DNA of 64,000 nt from assembly GCF_002285635.2 (NCBI RefSeq), contig NZ_CP023049.2, forward strand, positions 992,001 through 1,056,000. The letters run 5' to 3'. The notes beneath the pieces are model-generated. The model had not been told where the DNA came from. It saw nothing but the letters and a program-made list of their open reading frames with translations, and did no database searches. Position 1 is the first letter of the stretch, and every line of letters starts with the position of its first letter. The position numbers and the translations under genes were made by a program. Positions 37,786 through 45,774 of the stretch are shown here, in pieces. The stretch comes from Chryseobacterium piperi (GTDB lineage Bacteria; Bacteroidota; Bacteroidia; Flavobacteriales; Weeksellaceae).

Positions 37786-38265
37786 TTAAGGTTCTGAACT
37801 CTTACAATTTTCAAAAAATTCACTTATTTGTTCTTTACTCTCAACAAATTTACCATTTTTAAAATATGCATATTCACCATATACGACTGATTGATTCTTT
37901 ATTTCAAAGCTGTCTATACGATAATCTGATGGCTTTAATAATTTATCTAAAATTTTCTTTCCGTAATCACTTGTTTCATTAGTTGCATCTGTAAAATAAA
38001 AAACAGGGAAACCTTTATATTGATAAGACTTATAAACAGGTAACTCATTATTATATAACATCCTATCTACAGAAAAAATTATCTCTTTATCACATTTTCT
38101 AATAAAAGTAATTCCTATATATTTTATCTTTTTTCCATCATTGATAGTTCTATCTAAGATATTATAAAATTTTATATCTACTTTTTTATTCAATTGTGCA
38201 GAATTACAACTAAAAATAGAAAGTAAAAAAAAGAAAAGACTAATTTTTTTTATATTTTCCTTCAT
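37786..38265 (-). CDS. Candidate lipoprotein immunity protein (cassette 4)
   Basis: A 159-residue protein with a lipoprotein signal ([20 protein letters not shown], lipobox IFSC), so it should be membrane-anchored and periplasmic. The mature part ([60 protein letters not shown]) is not a family I recognise. Its start overlaps the toxin module of cassette 4 by 26 bp, which is the best evidence for a toxin/immunity pair. A hairpin follows its stop. Confidence 0.75.
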   Translation of the reverse strand: MKENIKKISLFFFLLSIFSCNSAQLNKKVDIKFYNILDRTINDGKKIKYIGITFIRKCDKEIIFSVDRMLYNNELPVYKSYQYKGFPVFYFTDATNETSDYGKKILDKLLKPSDYRIDSFEIKNQSVVYGEYAYFKNGKFVESKEQISEFFENCKSSEP

Positions 38266-39070
38266 AAGCTTTTAACATTGTTGTGTTATCATAAATAATT
38301 GTTGTATTATGTTTAGGAACACTGATAAATGTTGTTCCGTTTGGTGTTGCAGCTTTAATATCCAATGCTTTCACCGTTTTCCCAACCTCAAAAGAATAGT
38401 TATTTTCTTTTGTTGGAATTTTGCTTAGATAAACTCCACTTGGATTTAAAGGTCCAGTACTTAAAACACCTGGCCTCAATATAGTTGACTCCATTTTATC
38501 ATTATGTGTATGTCCTTGCAAACTTACATTAACAGATTTATTATCATAAACCGGCGATATTGTATTACCACTGGTATCTCCTGAATAAACAACAGTAAGA
38601 TCACCTCCAGATAAATTTGCAGTTTGGATACCCATTTCTGCGTCAATATTTCCTGAAGCAATCCAATCAGCTGCTTGGTTAAAGTATTCTAATCCTTTAG
38701 ATTGATCTGCACCAAAATCTAAAAAATTTCTTGAGCCATCGGATCGAGTACGGTCGTTCACAAATCCCTTATCCCCAATTGTATACCCACCATCATTACT
38801 CTCTTTTAATTTCCTATTTTCTCCTTCTCCTTCAAAGTTATTTGATGTGTATATTACATCTTTTTCAGATTCGGCTCTCCATGAAAGACTTCCATTTTTA
38901 TCTATCTCAAAAATATCTTTCCCTTGCCTTCCATCCGGATCAATAAACCTTATCGGATTATTATAGGCATAGGTGTAAGTACTCCAACGTCTGGAAGTTT
39001 CCGCCAGTGGATCAATTACGCCCCATCGTCCTATATCCGCCATATACATCCTCGCTCCGTAATCATACAT
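38240..39070 (-). CDS. Orphan RHS C-terminal module with JAB-like domain (cassette 4)
   Basis: A 276-residue module from the first Met. The RHS anchor ([34 protein letters not shown]) fills the first 50 residues; the anchor upstream of Met is broken by a 2-bp loss at KELQETG. The unique part contains [15 protein letters not shown], an HxH motif like that of JAB/JAMM metallopeptidases (Toxin-JAB1 type), and ends [15 protein letters not shown]. The usual distal SxxD is not evident, so activity is uncertain. No promoter or signal peptide; probably a silent cassette. It overlaps the lipoprotein gene 37786-38265. Confidence 0.7.
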   Translation of the reverse strand: MYDYGARMYMADIGRWGVIDPLAETSRRWSTYTYAYNNPIRFIDPDGRQGKDIFEIDKNGSLSWRAESEKDVIYTSNNFEGEGENRKLKESNDGGYTIGDKGFVNDRTRSDGSRNFLDFGADQSKGLEYFNQAADWIASGNIDAEMGIQTANLSGGDLTVVYSGDTSGNTISPVYDNKSVNVSLQGHTHNDKMESTILRPGVLSTGPLNPSGVYLSKIPTKENNYSFEVGKTVKALDIKAATPNGTTFISVPKHNTTIIYDNTTMLKAYEGKYKKN

Positions 39071-39146
39071 CCCGGTTTCTTGCAGCTCCTTACTATTACT
39101 TGTAGTTTAATACCCACTATAGTTTTTAGTTTGTCTTTTGGAGGAA

Positions 39147-39177
39147 GAGTCCGTTTCACTGATTGTGAGACAGACTC
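39147..39177. terminator. Inter-cassette hairpin
   Basis: GAGTCCGTTTCAC (39147-39159) pairs with GTGAGACAGACTC (39165-39177) with two mismatches. It separates the immunity gene of cassette 3 from the toxin module of cassette 4. Confidence 0.6.
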
Positions 39178-39193
39178 ATTGTTATTTCGATAA

Positions 39194-39679
39194 TTATTTC
39201 TTTCTTATCCTTAAAAAAGTATGGCTTGGTGAGGATAGTTCAAAAGTGTAGTTCTTATCTTTACTTAACGGTTCTAAACCTTTATTCTTCTTATTATTTA
39301 GATTGTAAATTCGTAATATATTATAGTAATCCTGTAACCACGGCTTCTTTATTTCTATCTCGTAAGAGTTTTCATTTTGCTTGCCATTAATATACCTGTT
39401 GTCTTCAATGTATAATAATATGGAATCAGTTTCTTTACTAATCAGATTTTCATAATCAGATTTTTTTATTGATAAATTGCCAGGCCAATAGTTAACTAAT
39501 AATTTATCTATCTGTCCTTTATGATACCTTACTATATTAAATTTAGTATAATGATCAAATATTTCACCATCCACTACAATAATAAAATCAAGGCTTTTAG
39601 TGTCTTCCTGAGCATATATTTTATTAAAAAAAAATGTCAATACCACTATAATTAAAATTTTACTTATTGATTTCATCAT
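39194..39679 (-). CDS. Candidate exported immunity protein (cassette 3)
   Basis: A 161-residue protein with a signal peptide (MMKSISKILIIVVLTFFFNK, then IYAQ), so probably periplasmic. The mature part begins EDTKSLDFIIVVDGEIFDHY and includes KKSDYENLI, YYNILRIYNLNNKKNKGLEP and KNYTFELSSP. The same order of features appears in the immunity candidate at 47548-48036 (IIILVDGEI, KESDYKVL, VIIYVYNTDNNKYKK, KSYTYDYE), so the two are divergent homologs. It starts 1 bp after the JAB-like module at 39681, a homolog of the expressed toxin. Together these are two related toxin/immunity pairs. Confidence 0.8.
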   Translation of the reverse strand: MMKSISKILIIVVLTFFFNKIYAQEDTKSLDFIIVVDGEIFDHYTKFNIVRYHKGQIDKLLVNYWPGNLSIKKSDYENLISKETDSILLYIEDNRYINGKQNENSYEIEIKKPWLQDYYNILRIYNLNNKKNKGLEPLSKDKNYTFELSSPSHTFLRIRKK

Positions 39680-39680
39680 C

Positions 39681-40424
39681 TTATTTTTTTAAAATTCTTT
39701 GTATTGCTCTTTGCTCTAACGTTAATGGCTTCTGGTTACCTCTATATATAACAGCACCATTACTTCTCGTTGGAATATTCATTGTTCCGTCAGGATTTTT
39801 GGTAGCATTAGTTATGGTTCCCAATGGGCCAACAATAATATTAGTTCCATATTGTCCAAAAGTTGTCCTATCTTGAGAAGACGGCGTATTTGCAGATTGA
39901 GGATAGACAGTATTATCTACCGTTTGGACAGTAGTAGGATGCGAATGTATAGTAGTCTCCACATCTGCCACTGTTTTTCCATTTGGTATATCAGGCAGAT
40001 TAGTGGATGCTGTTTGGATACCATTTTCTATAGTTGGTAATTCTCCTGTTTTGCCCCTAACAACATCCCCATTACTCATTACTAATGATGATTCTTCTTT
40101 TAATCCACCATTATTTACAGTTCTATCAAGAACGTTGAGACTTTCATTTAAGGCAGCATTACTAGGTAAAGTAACCCCAGAACTTACTGTGCTTGGATCT
40201 ATATTCCCTTTTGTTTTAGAAATAGATCTTGCTTCTTTATTATCCGTAACCACAACGTTGACACCATTATTAACTCCGTCTGTCCCTATCTTCTTACCAT
40301 CTTTATTAAAAAAATCAGTTAATGGAGCCCTCCCATCTGGATCGATAAAACGTATAGGGTTATTAAATGCATAATTATAGGGACTGTGTCTTGTCATCTT
40401 TTCTGCTAGAGGGTCAATTGTCAA
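39681..40424 (-). CDS. Orphan JAB-like RHS C-terminal module, 5'-truncated (cassette 3)
   Basis: A 247-residue module. Its RHS anchor begins abruptly at [20 protein letters not shown], lacking the usual [14 protein letters not shown] part, because the 5.4-kb mobile element begins at 40425. The toxin part ([17 protein letters not shown], then [14 protein letters not shown]) is strongly similar to the end of the full-length RHS protein, and has the JAMM pieces IHSHPT and PSSQD (HxH...SxxD). It ends [11 protein letters not shown]. Probably silent. Its immunity homolog follows after 1 bp. Confidence 0.85.
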   Translation of the reverse strand: MTIDPLAEKMTRHSPYNYAFNNPIRFIDPDGRAPLTDFFNKDGKKIGTDGVNNGVNVVVTDNKEARSISKTKGNIDPSTVSSGVTLPSNAALNESLNVLDRTVNNGGLKEESSLVMSNGDVVRGKTGELPTIENGIQTASTNLPDIPNGKTVADVETTIHSHPTTVQTVDNTVYPQSANTPSSQDRTTFGQYGTNIIVGPLGTITNATKNPDGTMNIPTRSNGAVIYRGNQKPLTLEQRAIQRILKK

Positions 40425-40596
40425 CCAACTCTACTCAACTTTTCCCTCGCGCGAGGCTTTACACTGTGATCATCTGCTCTTGCTCGCTTTCTCAAAGATA
40501 ATATTTTTCTTTTCATTTGAAAAAAATAAGCAAGGATTGCACACATTTTTGATTCGTGTAATATGGTGAGCCATATTTGTAAAAAATTTAAAATTT

Positions 40597-40677
40597 ATGG
40601 AACTTATCATTTGTTTTGTACTATCAATGATTGTTTTAATCATCGTTTCTAACAATGCCACTAAATCAAAAGACTAA
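40597..40677 (+). CDS. Possible 26-residue membrane peptide
   Basis: ATG at 40597 opens MELIICFVLSMIVLIIVSNN followed by ATKSKD and a stop: one hydrophobic helix with a charged tail, the look of a small toxin or regulatory membrane peptide. There is no other evidence such as a recognisable promoter or homolog. It lies near the left end of the mobile element. Confidence 0.3.
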   Translation: MELIICFVLSMIVLIIVSNNATKSKD

Positions 40678-40706
40678 TTTTGACCAGTATTGTCGCTGTT
40701 GTTGTA

Positions 40707-40780
40707 GATGTGGACTTGTGGGTAAAATCGATATTGTTTTTAGCCCTGGCTTTATCCACAAATCCACATCCTTTACCCAC
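40707..40780. repeat. DnaA-box-like inverted repeats (candidate origin)
   Basis: GATGTGGACTTGTGGGTAAA (40707-40726) and TTTATCCACAAATCCACATC (40751-40770) are inverted copies differing at two positions; TTTACCCAC (40772-40780) is a third partial copy that is perfectly complementary to 40718-40726. TTATCCACA at 40752-40760 equals the consensus DnaA box, and the complement of the first arm reads TTACCCACA. Such clustered sites near a primase-helicase gene suggest an iteron-like replication origin. Confidence 0.5.
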
Positions 40781-40942
40781 TAATTTTGGGTTCCCGGCTT
40801 CATTCAACGCGGGGCGCATTTTTCCTTGATTCAGGGCGGTTGAAGCTTGGGCGAAAAAGTCTTTTTCTGTGGCTGGTTTAGCGTTGGGAAGATTCGGAGG
40901 AGTTGGCTCCTGAGGGCTGTGCCCGAAGGATAGGAAAGCATT

Positions 40943-41049
40943 TTACATAATCTCAAATTATAGGTGCCGATGGATTTGCCAGTAGCGCAGCTTTAGCGGA
41001 GTGGAAGGCAACGTTTAGGTGCTGCTGCGCGTATAATTTTATTATGTAA
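40943..41049. repeat. 107-bp inverted repeat next to the recombinase genes
   Basis: TTACATAATCTCAAATTATA (40943-40962) is mirrored by TATAATTTTATTATGTAA (41032-41049): TTACATAAT, a 2-4 nt spacer and AATTATA on each arm. Similarity continues outward with AGCA. The enclosed 69 bp are rich in further small palindromes (for example gcgcagctttagc). It ends 107 bp from the stop of the second recombinase and may be its recombination site. Confidence 0.55.
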
Positions 41050-41156
41050 TTTGCTGTGGCATTAAAGCTTTGGGAAGTTTAGGCAAGCGTGGAAGGAAAA
41101 TGTCTTTTTTGTAGCTGGGGGCGGGATATTTAATTCAAAATGCAAGCATTGGAGTT

Positions 41157-42035
41157 TTACTTTAGATATTTTTCAATTTCCTGTTTCAGATTTTCAAGTT
41201 CGGTTTGGTTAAAATATTCCAGACTTCTTAAATATCTAAATCCTGATTTGTATTGGACTTCCCTTAAATTATATTGTTTAAGCCAAAGATTTATTCTGCT
41301 GTTTCTGATCAATTGTAAACTTTCAATATTAATCTGTTTTCTGATTTGTGATGTGATGCTGCTAAATCTCGTTTTTTCACTTAAAATAAAAAGCTTATCG
41401 GTTTCTTGTACGGTTTTTGAGATCTGTAACAGCTCTGCTCTTGTTTTATTCAGGTATTTGTAAAGTTCTAAGATCTGTGAAGCTTCTAAAGGTAAGACTC
41501 TTTCTTTTAACCGGTTTTCTGTAGCCTGGGGAACCCGGATTAGTCCTTTTTCCAGATCAATATCCTGTATGGTTAATTCCCGTAAACATCCTGAGCTTAA
41601 ACCTTGATAAATGATTAGTGATACAATAACCTGATTTCTTTTTCCAAAGAGTGTATATTGTCCTTTCTTGTATTTTCTTTCTTTAAATTCTTCCTCAATA
41701 TCCTGTAGTTCTTCTTCGGTTAAAAATCCTGTAATTAATAGTCTTTTGGGTGTTTTTATCCTAAAGTTCTTTAAAGGATGGTCTTTTCTTTTTCCTGTGA
41801 GTTGGAGATAGTCAAAATACTGTTCTATGGTCTTTATCTGATTGTTAACCGTTATTAACTCATATTTTTTCTGCTGTAATGCTATCATTTTTAAAAGTTC
41901 CGTTGTTCCGATTTTATCAAAACTCTGTTTCCGGGAACATAGATCTTTCCATAACAAAACCTGCTTTTCTTTTTCTACAAGTGTGCTTTCTGTGTAATGA
42001 TAATGGTCTTTTAAATGCTGTAAAAATTCTTTCAT
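41157..42035 (-). CDS. Degenerate tyrosine recombinase (second of a pair)
   Basis: I take the ATG at 42035 (MKEFLQHLKDHYHY) as start, giving 292 residues; it overlaps the stop of the first recombinase by 4 nt (ATGA). The SAM-like N-terminal domain covers about 1-90. The catalytic domain has YQGLSSGCLRELTIQDIDLE, corresponding to the first-Arg region but shifted, then LQLIRNSRINLWLKQYNLRE in place of HxLRH, and SGFRYLRSLEYFNQTEL holding a possible Tyr. The HxxR histidine appears to be absent, so it may be a non-catalytic partner of the upstream recombinase. Confidence 0.75.
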   Translation of the reverse strand: MKEFLQHLKDHYHYTESTLVEKEKQVLLWKDLCSRKQSFDKIGTTELLKMIALQQKKYELITVNNQIKTIEQYFDYLQLTGKRKDHPLKNFRIKTPKRLLITGFLTEEELQDIEEEFKERKYKKGQYTLFGKRNQVIVSLIIYQGLSSGCLRELTIQDIDLEKGLIRVPQATENRLKERVLPLEASQILELYKYLNKTRAELLQISKTVQETDKLFILSEKTRFSSITSQIRKQINIESLQLIRNSRINLWLKQYNLREVQYKSGFRYLRSLEYFNQTELENLKQEIEKYLK

Positions 42036-42814
42036 AGATGGGTATAACGTTGGGTACTTTCTAAACTCCGGTGTCCTAAAAATCTGCTGACCTTTATAAG
42101 TTCCATTCCGTTTTTTAATAAATGAGTAGCAATACTGTGTCGTAATAAATGAGGGTAAATTTTCTTTTTTATATCGCTTTTCTGTGCGATTCTTTCTACA
42201 ATAAATTCTATTCCTGCGGGAGTAAGGTTTCCTTTTAATCCCTGTAAAAAACATGCTCCTTTATGGATTCTTTGTTTTAGGTAGACTTCAAAAATTTCTA
42301 AGGCTTTGCTATGTATCGGAACTTCCCGCTGATAGCCGGTTTTAGATTTTCTGACGAGCACTTTCCCGTTTTCCAGATCCACATCTTCCAACAATAATTC
42401 TGCCGCTTCTCCGGCTCTTAAGCCTAAATAATACAGGCTTGCCAATACTGCTTTATCTCTTATGGTTTCTGCATTTTTTAGAAGGGTTTGTATTTCTTTT
42501 ATTGATAAAATTTCTATTTCCGCAATGTGGGTTTTAAAGCTTCTGCAAATGACAAGACCCGTTTCTTTCTGCAGGATTTCTTTCTGATAATTTTTATAGA
42601 TTTTAAGTGCAAAAAGATGATTGTTTATGGTACTTACATTAAGGTTTTTATGAGGTTGAGTTTTGTGTTTTCTCTGCTTTAAATAATTAATATATTCTGT
42701 TGGAAGATTTCCTCTTTCTATATAATTTCTATACTCCTGAACCATTGATAAAATCTTGATAACATTCCTTTTCTGATAATTCCTGAGTTCTAAATATCTC
42801 TTGAAGTTTTCCAT
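42032..42814 (-). CDS. Tyrosine recombinase/integrase
   Basis: A 260-residue tyrosine recombinase with all catalytic residues. The N-terminal core-binding domain covers about 1-95. Arg I is in YLGLRAGEAAELLLEDVDLE, the lysine in KSKTGYQREVPIH, the HxLRH box in IYPHLLRHSIATHLLKNGME, then FLGHRSLESTQRYTHL with the second His and the nucleophilic Tyr. The protein ends two residues after YTH, without a C-terminal tail. It is translationally coupled to the degenerate recombinase that follows. It should catalyse integration or excision of this element. Confidence 0.92.
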   Translation of the reverse strand: MENFKRYLELRNYQKRNVIKILSMVQEYRNYIERGNLPTEYINYLKQRKHKTQPHKNLNVSTINNHLFALKIYKNYQKEILQKETGLVICRSFKTHIAEIEILSIKEIQTLLKNAETIRDKAVLASLYYLGLRAGEAAELLLEDVDLENGKVLVRKSKTGYQREVPIHSKALEIFEVYLKQRIHKGACFLQGLKGNLTPAGIEFIVERIAQKSDIKKKIYPHLLRHSIATHLLKNGMELIKVSRFLGHRSLESTQRYTHL

Positions 42815-42919
42815 CTATAACCGATTTACTTGTGTAATATTTGTGTTTTTCCGAACGCTAATCGATTTCTCTTTATTCATCGGTATTTATAAGTATTCTA
42901 GTGTTCGTTTGGTTTCCGT

Positions 42920-44719
42920 TTAGCGTTCGATAGCGTTCAATTTTAATTGTTCCAATTGCTTTGTAAAAGATTCTTTCAATTCTTTTCTAACTCTCTGTAT
43001 ATTATCGTTATATGAGATTTTATATTTAAATCCTTTATTCGCAAAACCGATTTGCTTTAAATATTCTAGTCTTACCAATTCGTTCAGATAAAACTGTAAT
43101 TGTGTCTTTTTAAATCCTGTAATTTCCATTGCATCAAACCTTGAGAACTGATCTTCTTTAAAGGCTTTTTTCAACTTTTCAAAGAACTGCCTTAAACTTC
43201 CGTCTAGCTCGTCAATCTTTAAAATAATACTCTCAAATAGTATTTCTACAGCGTTCTCGATATCTTCAATCTCAGTAATTAAATAATCGTTTTTTATTTC
43301 TCTCTGATATTGATACAAAAGTGTAATTTGCTTGATAATACTTTGAAACATTTCATTTAATCGTCTCTTATTCTTTACATTACTAGGCAATTGTATTTGT
43401 GTCGCATATGGATTGATAACCTCATAATGTTTTAAATTCCTGATGATTTTTTGTATAAAGCCAACAGCCTTCTCTTCTCCGTTTTTATTAATTTCTCCGG
43501 CATTTCTGCGGTTCTGATAACTGATGATTTTCTCTGTCTGTTCCTCGCTTTCGTTGACTGCTACAATAAAGCTGCGGTTCATATTATCCTCATACAATTC
43601 TCCTTTTGTTGTTGCCGATAAACTGCTAAACTGACCTTTTACGATCTTATGACTCGATTTATTATTTCCCTTTTTATCCTTAATAGTAACCGAACTTCTT
43701 AAAACCTGGTTGCTGATAAATTCTCTCAACGCATACAATGCATCTTCCTTTAAACCGTCTAAATCTTCAATGATAATGATCTTTTGGAACAGATCGAACT
43801 CGCCCCAATTATACAAACTTGATTCTGTAATTCTTGTAAATCTCAACACATCTTCCTGTGGCATCATGTCTGCAATTCTGCTGATAATGTGCGTTTTTCC
43901 GCTTCCTGAACTTCCCTGTACAATTCCGTGTAACGGACTTCTGTTTAAATAACTGATCGTGATTAAAAATAAAAGGAGTCTGCTGTTTTCTTCGCCGATA
44001 ATTCCGGCTTTTTCTATGAGCTGATTTAAGGATGTTAATAATTCTTTTTGCTGTAAAAAATCTACTGCTGTTTTCGGTTCTGCTTTTGGTTCTCTCGCTG
44101 ATGGCGCAGATTCCGCAGATTTCTCTACAGTAACTTTTATTTTTTCAGTTGAAAGAAAAATATCTTTTCTTTTTTCTAACAGTTCTTTAAAAATACTTTC
44201 ATCGTGTAACTGTAATGTCTCATTTATATCATTGTTCGGAAGTTCTACCGTTGATACTTTGTAACTCTTAAATTCTTCTGCATATTTCTTAACGGCTTTC
44301 TTTCCTGCATCGTCATTATCAAAACAAAAAATAATTTCCTCTAATTCTTTGAGTTCTTTGATGGCTGTTAAAATTTCTTCATTCAATCCGTTTGTTCCAA
44401 AGCAACTTATTACACTGTAATTGTCCCGTATTTCTTTTATCTGAAGCAAGCTCGCACAATCGATAATTGCTTCTGTTAATATCAGTTTTTTAGTTTCTGC
44501 TTTTGGATATCCCGGATAAATTCCGGAACGATTCTTCAGATAAAAATGTTTTCCGTTTTTGTTCTCTACGATTGCTCTAAAATAAAAGCTTACGATTTCA
44601 TTTTCTTTATTCTTCAAAGGAAAAGCAATACACTTATTCGCAAAAAATACTGTAGCCTTTTTCTCCTGTTCTGTTGTTGACAAGTCCTTTATCCTGTAAT
44701 AATCCAACTTCCAAAGCAT
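42920..44719 (-). CDS. Toprim and ATPase part of an element primase-helicase (C-terminal piece)
   Basis: About 599 residues. Its first part is a Toprim domain with KLILTEAIIDCASLLQIKEI (Glu), FGTNGLNEE and IIFCFDNDDAGKKAVKKYAE (DxD). After a linker comes a P-loop ATPase domain with VQGSSGSGKTHIISRIADMM (Walker A) and IIIIEDLDGL (Walker B), then a helical C-terminus. It overlaps the CHC2 ORF (44634-45197) out of frame by one base. The two sequences line up as one protein across the T6 tract at 44642-44647 (GYSIF|ANKCIAF). So this is probably the main part of a primase-helicase of some 750 residues. Confidence 0.85.
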   Translation of the reverse strand: MLWKLDYYRIKDLSTTEQEKKATVFFANKCIAFPLKNKENEIVSFYFRAIVENKNGKHFYLKNRSGIYPGYPKAETKKLILTEAIIDCASLLQIKEIRDNYSVISCFGTNGLNEEILTAIKELKELEEIIFCFDNDDAGKKAVKKYAEEFKSYKVSTVELPNNDINETLQLHDESIFKELLEKRKDIFLSTEKIKVTVEKSAESAPSAREPKAEPKTAVDFLQQKELLTSLNQLIEKAGIIGEENSRLLLFLITISYLNRSPLHGIVQGSSGSGKTHIISRIADMMPQEDVLRFTRITESSLYNWGEFDLFQKIIIIEDLDGLKEDALYALREFISNQVLRSSVTIKDKKGNNKSSHKIVKGQFSSLSATTKGELYEDNMNRSFIVAVNESEEQTEKIISYQNRRNAGEINKNGEEKAVGFIQKIIRNLKHYEVINPYATQIQLPSNVKNKRRLNEMFQSIIKQITLLYQYQREIKNDYLITEIEDIENAVEILFESIILKIDELDGSLRQFFEKLKKAFKEDQFSRFDAMEITGFKKTQLQFYLNELVRLEYLKQIGFANKGFKYKISYNDNIQRVRKELKESFTKQLEQLKLNAIER

Positions 44720-45197
44720 TGCTGATTAATTCTTCGCTTTTCCTTTCTCCGTGATGGAACTGACCGCTGTTGTAACCAATCTCTAAAATGGAGTTGTCAA
44801 GATTCCTTTTCTCAATATATTGTTTTGCAGGAACGCTACAATACAAAGCTTTCCTAAAATAACTAAATGTGTTTTCTAAAAAGTCCGTGTCGGACAAATG
44901 ATTATTTTTTTCTTTTGTAGGATTTTTTATAATTGACATTTCAGAACTGATTAAACTTTGTGCTTTCTTTATCGCTTCATGTTTCGTTAGCTTTTCGTAA
45001 TCTTCTATAAACTGGATAACATCGCCGGTTTTTCCACAACTGTGGCATTTGTAAAAGTTCTTTTCCAGATTCACCTGAAGACTTGCCGTTTTATCATCGT
45101 GCATAAAACATTTAAGCATATTATTTTGGGGTTGCAAGTTGTAATACTGTAGAACCTCTGATAAACTTAAACGTTCTTTGATAGCGGAGATTTCCAT
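44634..45197 (-). CDS. CHC2 zinc-finger part of an element primase (N-terminal piece)
   Basis: A 187-residue ORF beginning MEISAIKERLSLSEVLQYYN. CFMHDD, then YKCHSCGKTGDVIQFIEDYE form the CHC2 zinc finger of DnaG-type primases. It continues into the start of the catalytic core (YIEKRNLDNSILEIGYNSGQ) and stops at GYSIFCE within the next ORF. The protein should go on in the following frame; the switch lies in a T6 tract. The gene starts opposite the XRE gene across a 166-bp divergent promoter region with three operator-like repeats. Confidence 0.85.
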   Translation of the reverse strand: MEISAIKERLSLSEVLQYYNLQPQNNMLKCFMHDDKTASLQVNLEKNFYKCHSCGKTGDVIQFIEDYEKLTKHEAIKKAQSLISSEMSIIKNPTKEKNNHLSDTDFLENTFSYFRKALYCSVPAKQYIEKRNLDNSILEIGYNSGQFHHGERKSEELISNALEVGLLQDKGLVNNRTGEKGYSIFCE

Positions 45198-45227
45198 AAA
45201 TAAAAAATATTTTGAAAAAGTTTTATA

Positions 45228-45357
45228 TACCTTATTGAGTACAAAGGTATATTATAAAATCTATTTTGCAAAAATTATTAGATTTTTATTTACCTTATAA
45301 AGTATTTATATTTGCTTATTATTAATAAAATACAGTGGTTTAATACCTTAAAAGATA
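45228..45357. promoter_or_regulatory. Three operator-like repeats between primase and XRE genes
   Basis: TACCTTATTGAGTA (45228-45241), TACCTTATAAAGTA (45291-45304) and TACCTTAAAAGATA (45344-45357) share the consensus TACCTTAwwrAgwTA in the same orientation, 63 and 53 bp apart. The first copy also forms an inverted repeat with AAAGGTA at 45243-45249. TATATTTG at 45307-45314 resembles the Bacteroidota -7 box (TAnnTTTG) directly beside the middle copy. They look like binding sites of the XRE protein that starts at 45364, controlling both divergent genes. Confidence 0.6.
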
Positions 45358-45363
45358 TAAATA

Positions 45364-45708
45364 ATGGATTCGTTCGGTAAAAAATTAAGAGAATGCAGAG
45401 AAGCTAAAAACCTTTCCCAAAAGGATTTAGCAGGGATTTTAAATACTTCTTACTCTGTAATCGGAAAGTATGAACGTGATGAGATGATTCCTTCTATTGG
45501 GGTGGCTAAAAATATTGCTAAGATTTTAGGAACTACAGTTGGTTATCTTTTGGGAGAGACAGAAGAAGTAAATATTTTTAAAGATCCTGCAATGCTCAAC
45601 CGTTTCAACGACATCGAAAAACTTGATCCTGAAAATAAAAAACATTTGCTTTCTGTAGTAGATGGGTTTATTCAGGCTCTTAAAATTAAAAATATTGCTG
45701 CACTTTAG
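45364..45708 (+). CDS. XRE-family transcriptional regulator
   Basis: A 114-residue protein with an N-terminal lambda-repressor-like helix-turn-helix (FGKKLRECREAKNLSQKDLA, then NTSYSVIGKYERDEMIPS, residues 4-50) and a short C-terminal helical tail likely used for dimerisation. No peptidase domain, so it would not self-cleave like LexA/CI. It is transcribed divergently from the primase and recombinase genes, with three matching operator-like sites in between, and is probably the repressor that keeps the mobile element quiescent. Confidence 0.9.
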   Translation: MDSFGKKLRECREAKNLSQKDLAGILNTSYSVIGKYERDEMIPSIGVAKNIAKILGTTVGYLLGETEEVNIFKDPAMLNRFNDIEKLDPENKKHLLSVVDGFIQALKIKNIAAL

Positions 45709-45746
45709 TTCAGTTTCCTTATACAAACAGAACACTATAAAAATAC

Positions 45747-45774
45747 AAAACCCACTACAATTGCAGTGGGTTTT
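45747..45774. terminator. Bidirectional terminator at the element edge
   Basis: AAAACCCACT (45747-45756) and AGTGGGTTTT (45765-45774) form a perfect 10-bp stem followed by T runs both ways. It closes the XRE gene on the plus strand and the RHS-array genes on the minus strand, and lies close to the right end of the inserted element. Confidence 0.85.

Noticed and set aside
37635..37823. 62-codon minus-strand frame upstream of cassette 5
   Set aside because: It is an out-of-frame reading of the RHS anchor NYKYQGQELQETG and the adjoining hairpin.
40470..40661. 63-residue frame on the minus strand at the element's left end
   Set aside because: It is antisense to the small hydrophobic peptide, lacks recognisable features and begins within AT-rich DNA.
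40943..41049. Integron attC site
   Set aside because: The inverted arms look similar in overall layout, but the R-box core GTTRRRY and its partner are missing and no IntI-type integrase is present.
41157..42254. Longer version of the second recombinase starting at 42254
   Set aside because: The extra 73 residues are the out-of-frame antisense-like shadow of the first recombinase's end; the ATG at 42035 overlapping the upstream stop is a better start.
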